8,193 nt of DNA from Vulcanimicrobiota bacterium (GTDB taxonomy: Bacteria; Eremiobacterota; Eremiobacteria; Baltobacterales; Baltobacteraceae), in contig JAQBPL010000027.1 in NCBI GenBank assembly GCA_028287545.1, forward strand, positions 1 to 8,193, in the 5' to 3' direction. The translations under genes and the position numbers were made by a program. The notes under the pieces were generated by a model, which saw nothing but the letters and a program-made list of their open reading frames with translations, ran no database searches and was not told the DNA's origin. This document shows, piece after piece, positions 1-6,019 of the stretch (positions are counted from its first letter, which is position 1; every line of letters starts with the position of its first letter).

Positions 1-748
1 CGTGCTCCCACGGACCCAGCGCGAAGTTGGTGTACTCGGTCGCGACGTCGGACTTCGTGTCGTCGGAGTCGCGCACGTAGGTCGAGCTCATTCCGAGCGG
101 CGTGAAGATGCGGCGCTGCAGGAAGTCAGCGTACGAGGTTCCGCTGAGCCGTTCGACGACCATCTGGAGCAGCATGTAGCCGGTGTTCGAGTACTGCCGC
201 TTCGACCCGGGCTTGAATCCCAGCGGCAGCTTCACGACGGGCGCGACGACCTGCGCGGGGGTCGCTGGCCGCGAACCGAGCTCGTCGAACGTCTCGATTT
301 CGGTGAACTCGGCGTATCCGCCGGTGTGCATCAAGAGATTGCGCAGCGTCACCTCGTTCGCGTGCGGGATCTCCGGGAGGTACTTCGCGAGGCGGTCGTC
401 GACGTTCAGCTTGCCGTCGTCCTGCAGCAGCAGGATCGAAGCGGCGGTGAACTGCTTGGTGTTCGAGCCGATCGGGTAGCGCGTTTGCGCGTCGGGCGGG
501 ACCGCGTCCTCGACGTTGCGCAGACCGAAGCCCTTCTGATAGACGATCGCGCCGTTCTTCGTGATCGCGATCTCGACGCTCGGTGCGCCGCGTTCGTCGA
601 CGGAGCGGCGGCCGATCGCGTCGATCGCCGCGGTTTGTTCGGCGGCGAGACCGGAAGGCGCGGCCGTGGCCGTGTCCTGGCCGCGAGCCGGTGAGCCGGC
701 GACCAGAGCGCATCCCAGCAAGAGTGCGAGAGCGGAGATCTTCTTCAT
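1..748 (-). CDS. PF00144 class C-like serine hydrolase, N-terminal 249 residues (3' end outside window)
   Basis: Serine hydrolase of the beta-lactamase/transpeptidase-like fold, in the group that contains AmpC, DD-carboxypeptidases, D-aminopeptidases and esterases. Reading from the ATG at 748, the frame stays open to the window edge. A hydrophobic leader (MKKISALALLLGCALVAG) shows export, either by signal peptidase I near residue 23 or as a lipoprotein at Cys13 (LLGC), although that cysteine is unusually early. The nucleophile motif is SNTK (Ser95, Lys98) and the second motif is YSN (Tyr186-Asn188). The third motif (HxG/KTG) would lie beyond the window. The start is fixed by a good ribosome site, GAGGAA (757-762), 8 nt upstream. 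It lies 22 nt after the class A-like gene and is probably the third gene of that operon. Over the segment around the nucleophile, 36 of 58 residues match the hydrolase at 7038-8168. The substrate cannot be read from sequence; peptidase, esterase and beta-lactamase all remain possible. Confidence 0.88.
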   Translation of the reverse strand, partial: MKKISALALLLGCALVAGSPARGQDTATAAPSGLAAEQTAAIDAIGRRSVDERGAPSVEIAITKNGAIVYQKGFGLRNVEDAVPPDAQTRYPIGSNTKQFTAASILLLQDDGKLNVDDRLAKYLPEIPHANEVTLRNLLMHTGGYAEFTEIETFDELGSRPATPAQVVAPVVKLPLGFKPGSKRQYSNTGYMLLQMVVERLSGTSYADFLQRRIFTPLGMSSTYVRDSDDTKSDVATEYTNFALGPWEH

Positions 749-756
749 TGGGCAGC

Positions 757-762
757 TTCCTC
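757..762 (-). promoter_or_regulatory. Shine-Dalgarno site of the leftward PF00144 hydrolase
   Basis: The minus strand reads GAGGAA 8 nt before the ATG at 748. It is the clearest ribosome site in the leftward operon. It supports the chosen start and independent translation of the third gene after the class A-like gene ends at 771. Confidence 0.6.
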
Positions 763-770
763 GTCCGTGA

Positions 771-1700
771 TCAAGCGAACAGCGCATAGTCGTAGAGGGT
801 GCGCGCGACTTCCGCGATCGTGCGCTCGCTCGTCGCGGTCTCGGCTTTCGCGCCGCGGATATAGACCGAGAGGATGAGATGACCGGCTGCGTCGGGGAGG
901 GTGACGATGCCGACGTCGTTGACGGTCCCGCCGAACGTGCCGGTCTTGTCGGCGACCGGCGTTCCGGTGGGGAGCAGCGCGCGCAGCCGCGCGCCGCCGG
1001 TCGAGCAGCGCGCCATGATCGCAAGCAGCAGATCGGCGCTGCGCGTGGAGAGCAGCGCGGGATCGCGCCGGTGCAGCCGTTCGAGCAGCGCCGTCATCTC
1101 CGCCGGCGGCGTGACGTCGCGCAGGTCACGATCGTATCGCTCCGCGGCCGGGAGCGGGACGCCGATCCCTTCGGGAAGCTTCGTGTTCTCGAAGAACGCC
1201 CAGCGCTCTTCCGGGTTCTCTGGGAACGCGGTCTCGTACGCATCGCCGACGATCGCGCTCGTCGGGCGGTCGACGCGCATCTGCGCGAAGCCGTGCTCGC
1301 GCAGGTGAGCGGTCACCGCGTGCGGGCCGCCGCAGAGCCGCAGCAGCACGTCGGTCGCGCTGTTGTCGCTCTCGATCAGCATCCGTTCGAGCAGCAGCCG
1401 CACCGAGAACGCCGTCTCGTCCGGCCGCAGCCGGTCGCCGATCGTGCCGCCGATCACGAAGTCGCCGGCCTGCACGGTGACGAGGTCCGGCAGCGCGAGC
1501 TCGCCTCGGTCGACCAGCGCGAGCACGCGCAGCGCGATCGGCACCTTGTACGTACTCGCCATCTGGAACGGCGCGTCCGAGTTCACCAGGACGCGCCGCC
1601 CCGTCTCGACGTGCACCGCTGCGACGCCGAGCGTACCGCGCGCCCGCGCACCGTGCTCCGCCACGAGGCGCAGGACACGTGCGTGGCGAGCGTCGGTCAT
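771..1700 (-). CDS. Class A beta-lactamase-fold serine hydrolase (PF13354-like), no visible signal peptide
   Basis: Predicted 309-residue serine hydrolase of the class A beta-lactamase fold. Visible motifs are STYK (Ser49, Lys52), the SDN loop (Ser111-Asn113) and KTGT (Lys252-Thr255), in the correct order. The Ser49-Ser111 spacing is close to that of class A enzymes. The gap from SDN to KTG is about 37 residues longer than in TEM-like enzymes because of extra sequence around residues 150-190. Where class A enzymes have Glu166-x-x-Leu-Asn after an Asp-Arg pair, this protein has DRPTSAIV (144-151), so the deacylating glutamate is not visible. I chose the ATG at 1700, 4 nt after the receptor stop codon, because it implies tight coupling. 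The frame extends to an ATG at 1796, but that segment lies inside the receptor gene and resembles no signal peptide. Without an export signal the product may be cytoplasmic. No convincing ribosome site is seen, so translation probably depends on ribosomes finishing the receptor. Function could be beta-lactam hydrolysis, a peptidase or an esterase; real beta-lactamase activity is doubtful. Confidence 0.88.
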   Translation of the reverse strand: MTDARHARVLRLVAEHGARARGTLGVAAVHVETGRRVLVNSDAPFQMASTYKVPIALRVLALVDRGELALPDLVTVQAGDFVIGGTIGDRLRPDETAFSVRLLLERMLIESDNSATDVLLRLCGGPHAVTAHLREHGFAQMRVDRPTSAIVGDAYETAFPENPEERWAFFENTKLPEGIGVPLPAAERYDRDLRDVTPPAEMTALLERLHRRDPALLSTRSADLLLAIMARCSTGGARLRALLPTGTPVADKTGTFGGTVNDVGIVTLPDAAGHLILSVYIRGAKAETATSERTIAEVARTLYDYALFA

Positions 1701-1704
1701 CGGA

Positions 1705-4647
1705 TTATTGGCCGAAGCGATGGCGCAGCGCCACGCGCACCGTGGAGGGACCGTAATTGTTCCCGCGCGTGATCCCGTAGTACCCGGTCGTCGCACCGCC
1801 GAACGCGCCGTTGGCGAGCGGCACCGGCACTCCGCCCATGTAGGCCGAGAACGGAGCGTTGTAGGCGCCGAACAGGTTGTCGCCGGAGATCGTCAGCGTG
1901 GTGCCCTTCGCGAGCTGGAAGCGCGCCGAGGCCGAGATGACCTCGAACGCCGGGTAGTTGTAGCTGTTGTTCGGCCCGTAGTACGTCGCGCCGAGACTGT
2001 AGTACGTACCGGCGCGCGTGCGCCAGTTCGCCTCGGCGTAGCCCGAGCTGTACGGAACGGCCCCGCCCGCGATGCCGTCGAAGAACCCGTTGCTGCCGAC
2101 GAAGTTGCTGTTCGGAAGGATCCCCAGGTTCGTCGTGTACGCGCCGTTCTGCGTGTTGTAGAACCCGGCCGGCAGGTTGTAGGTGAAGGCGCGCTCGAGC
2201 GATCCTTGCGCGCGGAACCCGAACCCGACCAGCGGGGTGCGCTGGATGGCGATCTCGATGCCTTCGTACCTCGCCTGCCCGAGATTCGTCGTCTGCGTGA
2301 TGAACAGCGGCTCGGTGTTACCGGCGTCCGCGCTCGGCGCCTTCGGCGTGTACGTCCCGTTCTGGAACGTCGAGGTCAGGAAGAGGTTGTGCAGGCTCGT
2401 GAGGTAGGCGTCGGCCGAGACGGAGATTGCGCCGGCGAACCGCTTGTCGATTCCGAGATCGTACGAGAACGCCGTCTCGGGACTGATCTGGCCGTTGTTT
2501 TCGCTGAGCGAGTACTTCGTCGCGCCGCCGACCGCGTCCGGGACCGGGTTTCCGCCGGGCGACGAGAGCAGGCTCACGTAGGGCGGCGCGATCGATCCAC
2601 CGGCCGAAAAGCGGACCGCGACGTCGGACGAGGGCCGCCAGGCCAAGCCGAGACGCGGTTCGTTCGCGTTGTGCGTCGCGTCGTTCCACGTCGCAACGCC
2701 GGAGGTGAAGTCGAACGTCTGGTAGTGGCTCGCGTACTGGATCAAGTAGTCGCTCAGCGTGGCGTTCAGGGTCGGCCCGAGCACGAACTGCCCGCGCAGC
2801 GAGATCGTCGTGAACTGCTGGCTCGAACCCGGCGAGAGCAGGTAGCCGACTTGCCCCGAGAGCGAGTTGTCGCTCCAGACGTACGCGTCGTGCTGCGAGC
2901 GGTCGAACGAGGCGGAGTACACGTTTTTCCCCGCGGTGTGGTCTAGCTCGACCGAATACCCGCGCAGATGATCCTGCTGCGTCGTGCTTCCGTAGGCGGC
3001 CGTCGACGAGAACACGACCGGCGTGCCGTTGAAGTACGTCATGACCGGTGCGACCGGCTGCGACGTGGGCGTCGCGCCGCAGCCGCCCACGATGAGACTC
3101 ATCCCAGGGGGACACAGCTTCAATCCGCCCCACGCCGTGCCGCCGAACGACACCGTCGCGCCGCCGCCGGTATTCGAGGTGCCGTACTGGTCCGTGAAGC
3201 CGGAGTAGTATCGCGCCAGGACGGAGTTCGACTCGCCGAGCGTCGTGCGAAATTCCGCCTGCAGAAGATTCTGCTGCGCCCAGGTTGATTGCGGGTTGTT
3301 GGCGAGCGTATCGAACGGAATCGGCGTGCCCGCGGGGAGCGACCCCGTATAACCGGCGGGCGGCTTGAACACCGAAAAGCTTTGGCCGGTGCCGGCGACG
3401 GGGGAGAGTGACGATTGCTGGAGCGGACTTTGGTAAAACGCCTGGCCGCCGAGATAGCTCAGGGTCAATGCGGTCTGCTGCGAAAAGTTGAAGCGAAGCT
3501 TGGCGAGCTCAGCCTTCGAATCGTATCCGGCGTTCGCAACGTCGCAGCAGACGTAGACCGGCTGCGCATACCGCGCCGCGCCCGGCGTCGAGTAGAACTG
3601 GGACGTGTTGCCGGCGGCGACACCGAACGGCGTCTGCGCGACGACCTGCCCGTTGACTTTCCAGGGCGGCGCGCCGTACAGGAGCGGGACCTGCGAACCG
3701 GCGATCGGGTAGTTATGGAGGCCGCTCGGCGTCCCGTCCGTCGCCGCCGCGAACGCGTAGTCGACGCGCCGGTTGAACGACGAGCCCGTCGCCTGGAACG
3801 ATGAGAACGAGCCGCCGAAGCCGTCGACGCCGAACTCGACCGACCGCTGCGGCGTGCGCGTCGGCTCGAGCGTTCGGTAGTTCACGGTGCCGTTGATCGC
3901 GTAGTTGATCTCGGTCGTCGTCGCCCCGGGTCCCTTGACGATCTCGACGTTCTGCAGCAGTGCCGGATTGAGGAAGATCGGCGAGAAGGCTCCGTCGATT
4001 CCGACCGAGACCGGGTGGCCGTCGATCAGCGACTCCGTCTCGTACGGAAGCGCGCCGCGAATCTGCGTGACCTGGCTCGAACCCATCGATGCGCCGTTGC
4101 CGCTGATGCTCGAGGTCATGATGCCGGGCGTCTCGTTGAGGATCTTCGTCACTTGGAGCTGACCCTGATCTGCGAACGCCTGGTTCGAGATGACTGTGAC
4201 CGCCGCCGGCGCCGTGTTGATCGTCGCCCGGCCCGGTACGTTGGTCGAGACGCGGCCGATCTGGCGCAGCGACGAGAACGACGACTGCGCGAGCGTAGCG
4301 CTCACGCTCGCCGCCGAACCTGCCACCACGTAGACGTCTTCCTGCTGCGTCGTCGAGAAGCCGGACTTCGTTACGACGATCGTGTACGTTCCCGGCACGA
4401 CGCTCGCAAACGCGAAGTGCCCCTTCGCATCGGACGCGGTCCTCTGCGGCGCGGGACCTTGCAGCGAAATCGCAGCACCGCCGACGGGTGAACCGTCCGC
4501 GCTCGTCACCGTGCCGGTGATGCTCCCGGCCGCGGCGGAAGCCTGCTGCGCAAACGCCGCCGGCGGAAGCGCTGCCGTACAAGACAAGACCAGCGTCAGT
4601 GAAAGCGCCGTTGGTGCGAGCCGCTTAAAAGTTGCCAGGACATCCAT
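1705..4647 (-). CDS. TonB-dependent outer-membrane receptor with N-terminal carboxypeptidase-like regulatory domain
   Basis: 980-residue outer-membrane active transporter powered by TonB/ExbBD. A signal peptide occupies residues 1-33 with a likely cut at AFA|QQ. Residues about 42-118 form a beta-sandwich carboxypeptidase regulatory-like domain (GSITGTVTSADGSPVGGA, then GHFAFASVVPGTYTIVV). The plug spans roughly 140-262, with the conserved elements VTKILNETPGI, IRGA, LIDG, VEIVKGPG and INGTVNY. The rest is aromatic-rich alternating sequence fitting the 22-strand barrel. Two cysteine pairs, Cys367-Cys368 and Cys512/Cys523, lie in glycine-rich stretches likely to be extracellular loops and may form disulfides. 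The C-terminus reads RHRFGQ, so the usual terminal aromatic residue is three from the end. The ATG at 4647 has a weak AGAGG about 14 nt upstream. It is the first gene of the leftward operon and is divergent from the dgcN-like gene. Substrate unknown: siderophore, glycan or peptide are all possible, and muropeptide or D-amino-acid peptide uptake is suggested only by the neighbours. Confidence 0.95.
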   Translation of the reverse strand: MDVLATFKRLAPTALSLTLVLSCTAALPPAAFAQQASAAAGSITGTVTSADGSPVGGAAISLQGPAPQRTASDAKGHFAFASVVPGTYTIVVTKSGFSTTQQEDVYVVAGSAASVSATLAQSSFSSLRQIGRVSTNVPGRATINTAPAAVTVISNQAFADQGQLQVTKILNETPGIMTSSISGNGASMGSSQVTQIRGALPYETESLIDGHPVSVGIDGAFSPIFLNPALLQNVEIVKGPGATTTEINYAINGTVNYRTLEPTRTPQRSVEFGVDGFGGSFSSFQATGSSFNRRVDYAFAAATDGTPSGLHNYPIAGSQVPLLYGAPPWKVNGQVVAQTPFGVAAGNTSQFYSTPGAARYAQPVYVCCDVANAGYDSKAELAKLRFNFSQQTALTLSYLGGQAFYQSPLQQSSLSPVAGTGQSFSVFKPPAGYTGSLPAGTPIPFDTLANNPQSTWAQQNLLQAEFRTTLGESNSVLARYYSGFTDQYGTSNTGGGATVSFGGTAWGGLKLCPPGMSLIVGGCGATPTSQPVAPVMTYFNGTPVVFSSTAAYGSTTQQDHLRGYSVELDHTAGKNVYSASFDRSQHDAYVWSDNSLSGQVGYLLSPGSSQQFTTISLRGQFVLGPTLNATLSDYLIQYASHYQTFDFTSGVATWNDATHNANEPRLGLAWRPSSDVAVRFSAGGSIAPPYVSLLSSPGGNPVPDAVGGATKYSLSENNGQISPETAFSYDLGIDKRFAGAISVSADAYLTSLHNLFLTSTFQNGTYTPKAPSADAGNTEPLFITQTTNLGQARYEGIEIAIQRTPLVGFGFRAQGSLERAFTYNLPAGFYNTQNGAYTTNLGILPNSNFVGSNGFFDGIAGGAVPYSSGYAEANWRTRAGTYYSLGATYYGPNNSYNYPAFEVISASARFQLAKGTTLTISGDNLFGAYNAPFSAYMGGVPVPLANGAFGGATTGYYGITRGNNYGPSTVRVALRHRFGQ

Positions 4648-4735
4648 CTCGACCGCCCATCCTCTACCATCGAAACTCGTCGTACGCCGCTGCCGCAGGC
4701 CCGATGTGCGCGGCGGCGCACGAACGATTGGTGGG

Positions 4736-4762
4736 GTTATCCGTTATTTCGGACACTGTCCA
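4736..4762 (-). promoter_or_regulatory. Candidate sigma70-type promoter for the receptor operon
   Basis: On the minus strand, TGGACA (4757-4762, 5 of 6 to TTGACA) is followed after 15 nt by GATAAC (4736-4741, 4 of 6 to TATAAT). Initiation near 4729 would give a leader of about 80 nt before the ATG at 4647. The spacer is short and the host's promoter consensus is unknown, so this is only a candidate. The -35 hexamer overlaps the GGACACTGTCC palindrome, a placement where a bound protein could block transcription. Confidence 0.25.
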
Positions 4763-4783
4763 AGATATCGTTTGGCGCGATTC
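4742..4783 (+). repeat. Direct repeat copy A (receptor-proximal)
   Basis: First copy of an imperfect direct repeat. It begins CGTTATTTCGG, continues with TCCAAGATATCGTT (4759-4772) and ends GGCGCGATTC. Aligned by hand to copy B (4848-4890), 32 of 43 columns match with one single-base gap. The core (4759-4783 against 4865-4890) matches at 22 of 25 positions plus that gap. The copies have the same orientation, are 106-107 nt apart, and sit in the divergent control region. That suggests a duplicated regulator-binding site or promoter element rather than a coding relic. Confidence 0.7.
4751..4761. promoter_or_regulatory. GGACACTGTCC palindrome, possible operator half of copy A
   Basis: A perfect 5+1+5 inverted repeat (GGACA-C-TGTCC) inside repeat copy A. 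Copy B has diverged at exactly these bases, so the palindrome is specific to the receptor side. It overlaps the candidate -35 of the receptor promoter. A site this short can occur by chance in a few hundred bases; its position is the reason for listing it. Confidence 0.3.
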
Positions 4784-4803
4784 TTCGCGGTCGATTTCCC
4801 TCC

Positions 4804-4832
4804 TTCACAGATTCTGCCGAATGTGTTAGTAA
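4804..4832 (+). promoter_or_regulatory. Candidate promoter for the dgcN-like operon
   Basis: TTCACA (4804-4809, 5 of 6 to TTGACA), a 17-nt spacer, then TAGTAA (4827-4832, a poor -10) just before a T7 run. Initiation near 4839 would leave a leader of about 80 nt containing repeat copy B. The assignment is weak because the -10 matches poorly and the true sigma-factor consensus is unknown. Confidence 0.25.
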
Positions 4833-4847
4833 TTTTTTTGCGCGGTT

Positions 4848-4890
4848 CGAAATTTCGCCCGCCATCCAAAATATCGTTCTGACGCGAATC
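4848..4890 (+). repeat. Direct repeat copy B (dgcN-proximal)
   Basis: Second copy of the direct repeat. It opens with the perfect 10-bp palindrome CGAAATTTCG (4848-4857), continues with TCCAAAATATCGTT (4865-4878) and ends GACGCGAATC. It ends 28 nt before the dgcN-like start codon. The same 10-mer palindrome recurs just after the last gene of the operon (8170-8179). See copy A for the alignment. Confidence 0.7.
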
Positions 4891-4918
4891 GACATTCCGA
4901 GGAGACTCCGCGAGACTC

Positions 4919-6019
4919 ATGGATTCCACCGCGCAGCCACGCCGGTACGCCGTCCTCACCGAGGGGCATTTGACCGGAATACATGGGAAGACGGCGCACG
5001 GCGTGCTCCGCTTCCGCGCGTCGGAGGTCGCGGTGGTCGTCGACTCGACGTACGCCGGCCGCAGCGTCGGCGAGATCCTTCCCGCGCTCGGCAGCGACGC
5101 GCCGATCGTCGCATCGATCGCCGAAGCGTTGGCCTTTCGGCCAACCTCGCTGCTCGTCGGCGTCGCCACCGACGGCGGCACGATCCCGCCGGCGCTGCGC
5201 GCGCCGATCGTCGCGGCGGCCGAGGCCGGGATCGAAATCGTGAGCGGTCTGCACGAGCTCTTGCGCGACGACCCGCAGATCGCTGCCGCGGCGAAGCGCT
5301 CGGGGGCGCGGCTGTGGGACGTCCGCATTCCGCCCGACGATATCCCCGTTTTCAGCGGCGCCGCGTACGACGCGTCCGCCTACGTCGTGCTCGCGGTCGG
5401 CAGCGACTGCGCCGTCGGCAAGATGACCGCGATGCTCGAGGTCGAGCGCGCCGCGCTCGCCGAGGGCGCGCGCACCGAGTTCCTCGCGACCGGGCAGACC
5501 GGGATCATGATCTGCGGCAAGGGGATCTCCGTCGACCGCGTCATCTCCGACTTCGCGACCGGCGCGGCGGAGCAGCTCGTCGTCGGTGCGCGGCCCGACT
5601 CCGAGGTGCTGCTCGTCGAAGGACAAGGCGCGATCTTCCACCCGGCGTACGCGCCGGTGACGTTCGGCCTGCTGTACGGGAGCGCGCCCGACGCGCTCGT
5701 GCTCTGTCACCGCCCGAACACGAAGCGGATCGGCGGCTTCCGCGTTGCGATCCCGGAATTGCGCGAGCTCGTGCGCGCGCACGAGGACATCGTGCGCCAC
5801 GTCAAGCCCGCGCGCGTCGCCGCCGTCGTCCTCGACACGTCCGCACTCGATCCCGAGGCCGCCGCCGCGACGATCGCGGCGACGCAGCGCGAGACCGGCC
5901 TGCCGGCGGACGATCCCGTCCGCAACGGCGGGACGACGATATGGCGCGCGATCACCGCCGCGCTGACGACGACGAAGAAAGCTGCCTGGCTCGCGACGCG
6001 CAACGGGGCGGCGCGATGA
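4919..6019 (+). CDS. dgcN: DUF1611-family P-loop protein, probable D-glutamate N-acetyltransferase DgcN
   Basis: 366-residue soluble protein with the two-part DUF1611 architecture: an N-terminal Rossmann-like domain (about 10-135) and a C-terminal P-loop domain (about 150-350). The Walker-A-like loop is GSDCAVGKMT (161-170). Other conserved-looking blocks are ATGQTGIMI (190-198), EGQGAIFHP (234-242), YGSAPDALVLCH (253-264) and KRIGGF (269-274). Members linked to a dipeptide-epimerase-like gene have been described, as I recall from work on marine bacteria, as DgcN, which transfers an acetyl group to D-glutamate for D-Glu catabolism. The neighbour here has exactly that type. Older annotations call the family an NAD-dependent epimerase or leave it as DUF1611. 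The ATG at 4919 is preceded by GAGGAG (4899-4904), a rather long 14 nt away. The stop overlaps the next start (ATGA, 6016-6019). Family assignment is strong; the acetyltransferase role rests on family and context. Confidence 0.85.
   Translation: MDSTAQPRRYAVLTEGHLTGIHGKTAHGVLRFRASEVAVVVDSTYAGRSVGEILPALGSDAPIVASIAEALAFRPTSLLVGVATDGGTIPPALRAPIVAAAEAGIEIVSGLHELLRDDPQIAAAAKRSGARLWDVRIPPDDIPVFSGAAYDASAYVVLAVGSDCAVGKMTAMLEVERAALAEGARTEFLATGQTGIMICGKGISVDRVISDFATGAAEQLVVGARPDSEVLLVEGQGAIFHPAYAPVTFGLLYGSAPDALVLCHRPNTKRIGGFRVAIPELRELVRAHEDIVRHVKPARVAAVVLDTSALDPEAAAATIAATQRETGLPADDPVRNGGTTIWRAITAALTTTKKAAWLATRNGAAR

Larger units (their letters stand above)
4648..4918. promoter_or_regulatory. Shared divergent control region between the receptor and dgcN-like operons
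   Basis: This 271-nt stretch separates the starts of the two divergent operons and holds no credible gene. The centre (about 4735-4890) is markedly richer in A+T than the surrounding coding DNA and includes a run of seven T at 4833-4839. It contains two copies of an imperfect direct repeat of about 43 nt, an 11-bp palindrome (4751-4761) and weak promoter-like hexamers on both strands. The part nearest the receptor (4648-4735) is GC-rich leader sequence where I see no further elements. The arrangement fits a bidirectional regulated promoter, but no regulator gene is present in the window. Confidence 0.6.

Noticed and set aside
1701..1796. N-terminal extension of the class A-like gene to an upstream ATG at 1796
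   Set aside because: The extra 32 residues overlap the receptor coding sequence, do not resemble a signal peptide, and add no fold element. The ATG at 1700, 4 nt after the receptor stop, is better.
1363..2946. Long plus-strand open frame (527 codons) opposite the receptor gene
   Set aside because: It is Arg/Val-rich, low-complexity translation with no recognisable domain, lying antisense to an obvious receptor. Long antisense frames are expected in high-GC coding DNA.
4799..4805. Perfect AAGGAGG Shine-Dalgarno sequence on the minus strand in the control region
   Set aside because: No ATG, GTG or TTG follows at a usable distance and no plausible leader peptide is seen, so it is probably chance.
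4744..5328. Minus-strand open frame spanning the control region and the start of the dgcN-like gene
   Set aside because: It overlaps the N-terminus of a well-supported gene, has no recognisable domain, and would run across the repeats and promoter candidates.
5314..6015. Upstream extension of the epimerase frame to 5314
   Set aside because: The added translation is Arg-rich out-of-frame reading of the dgcN-like gene. The enolase N-terminal domain begins at the ATGA overlap (6016).
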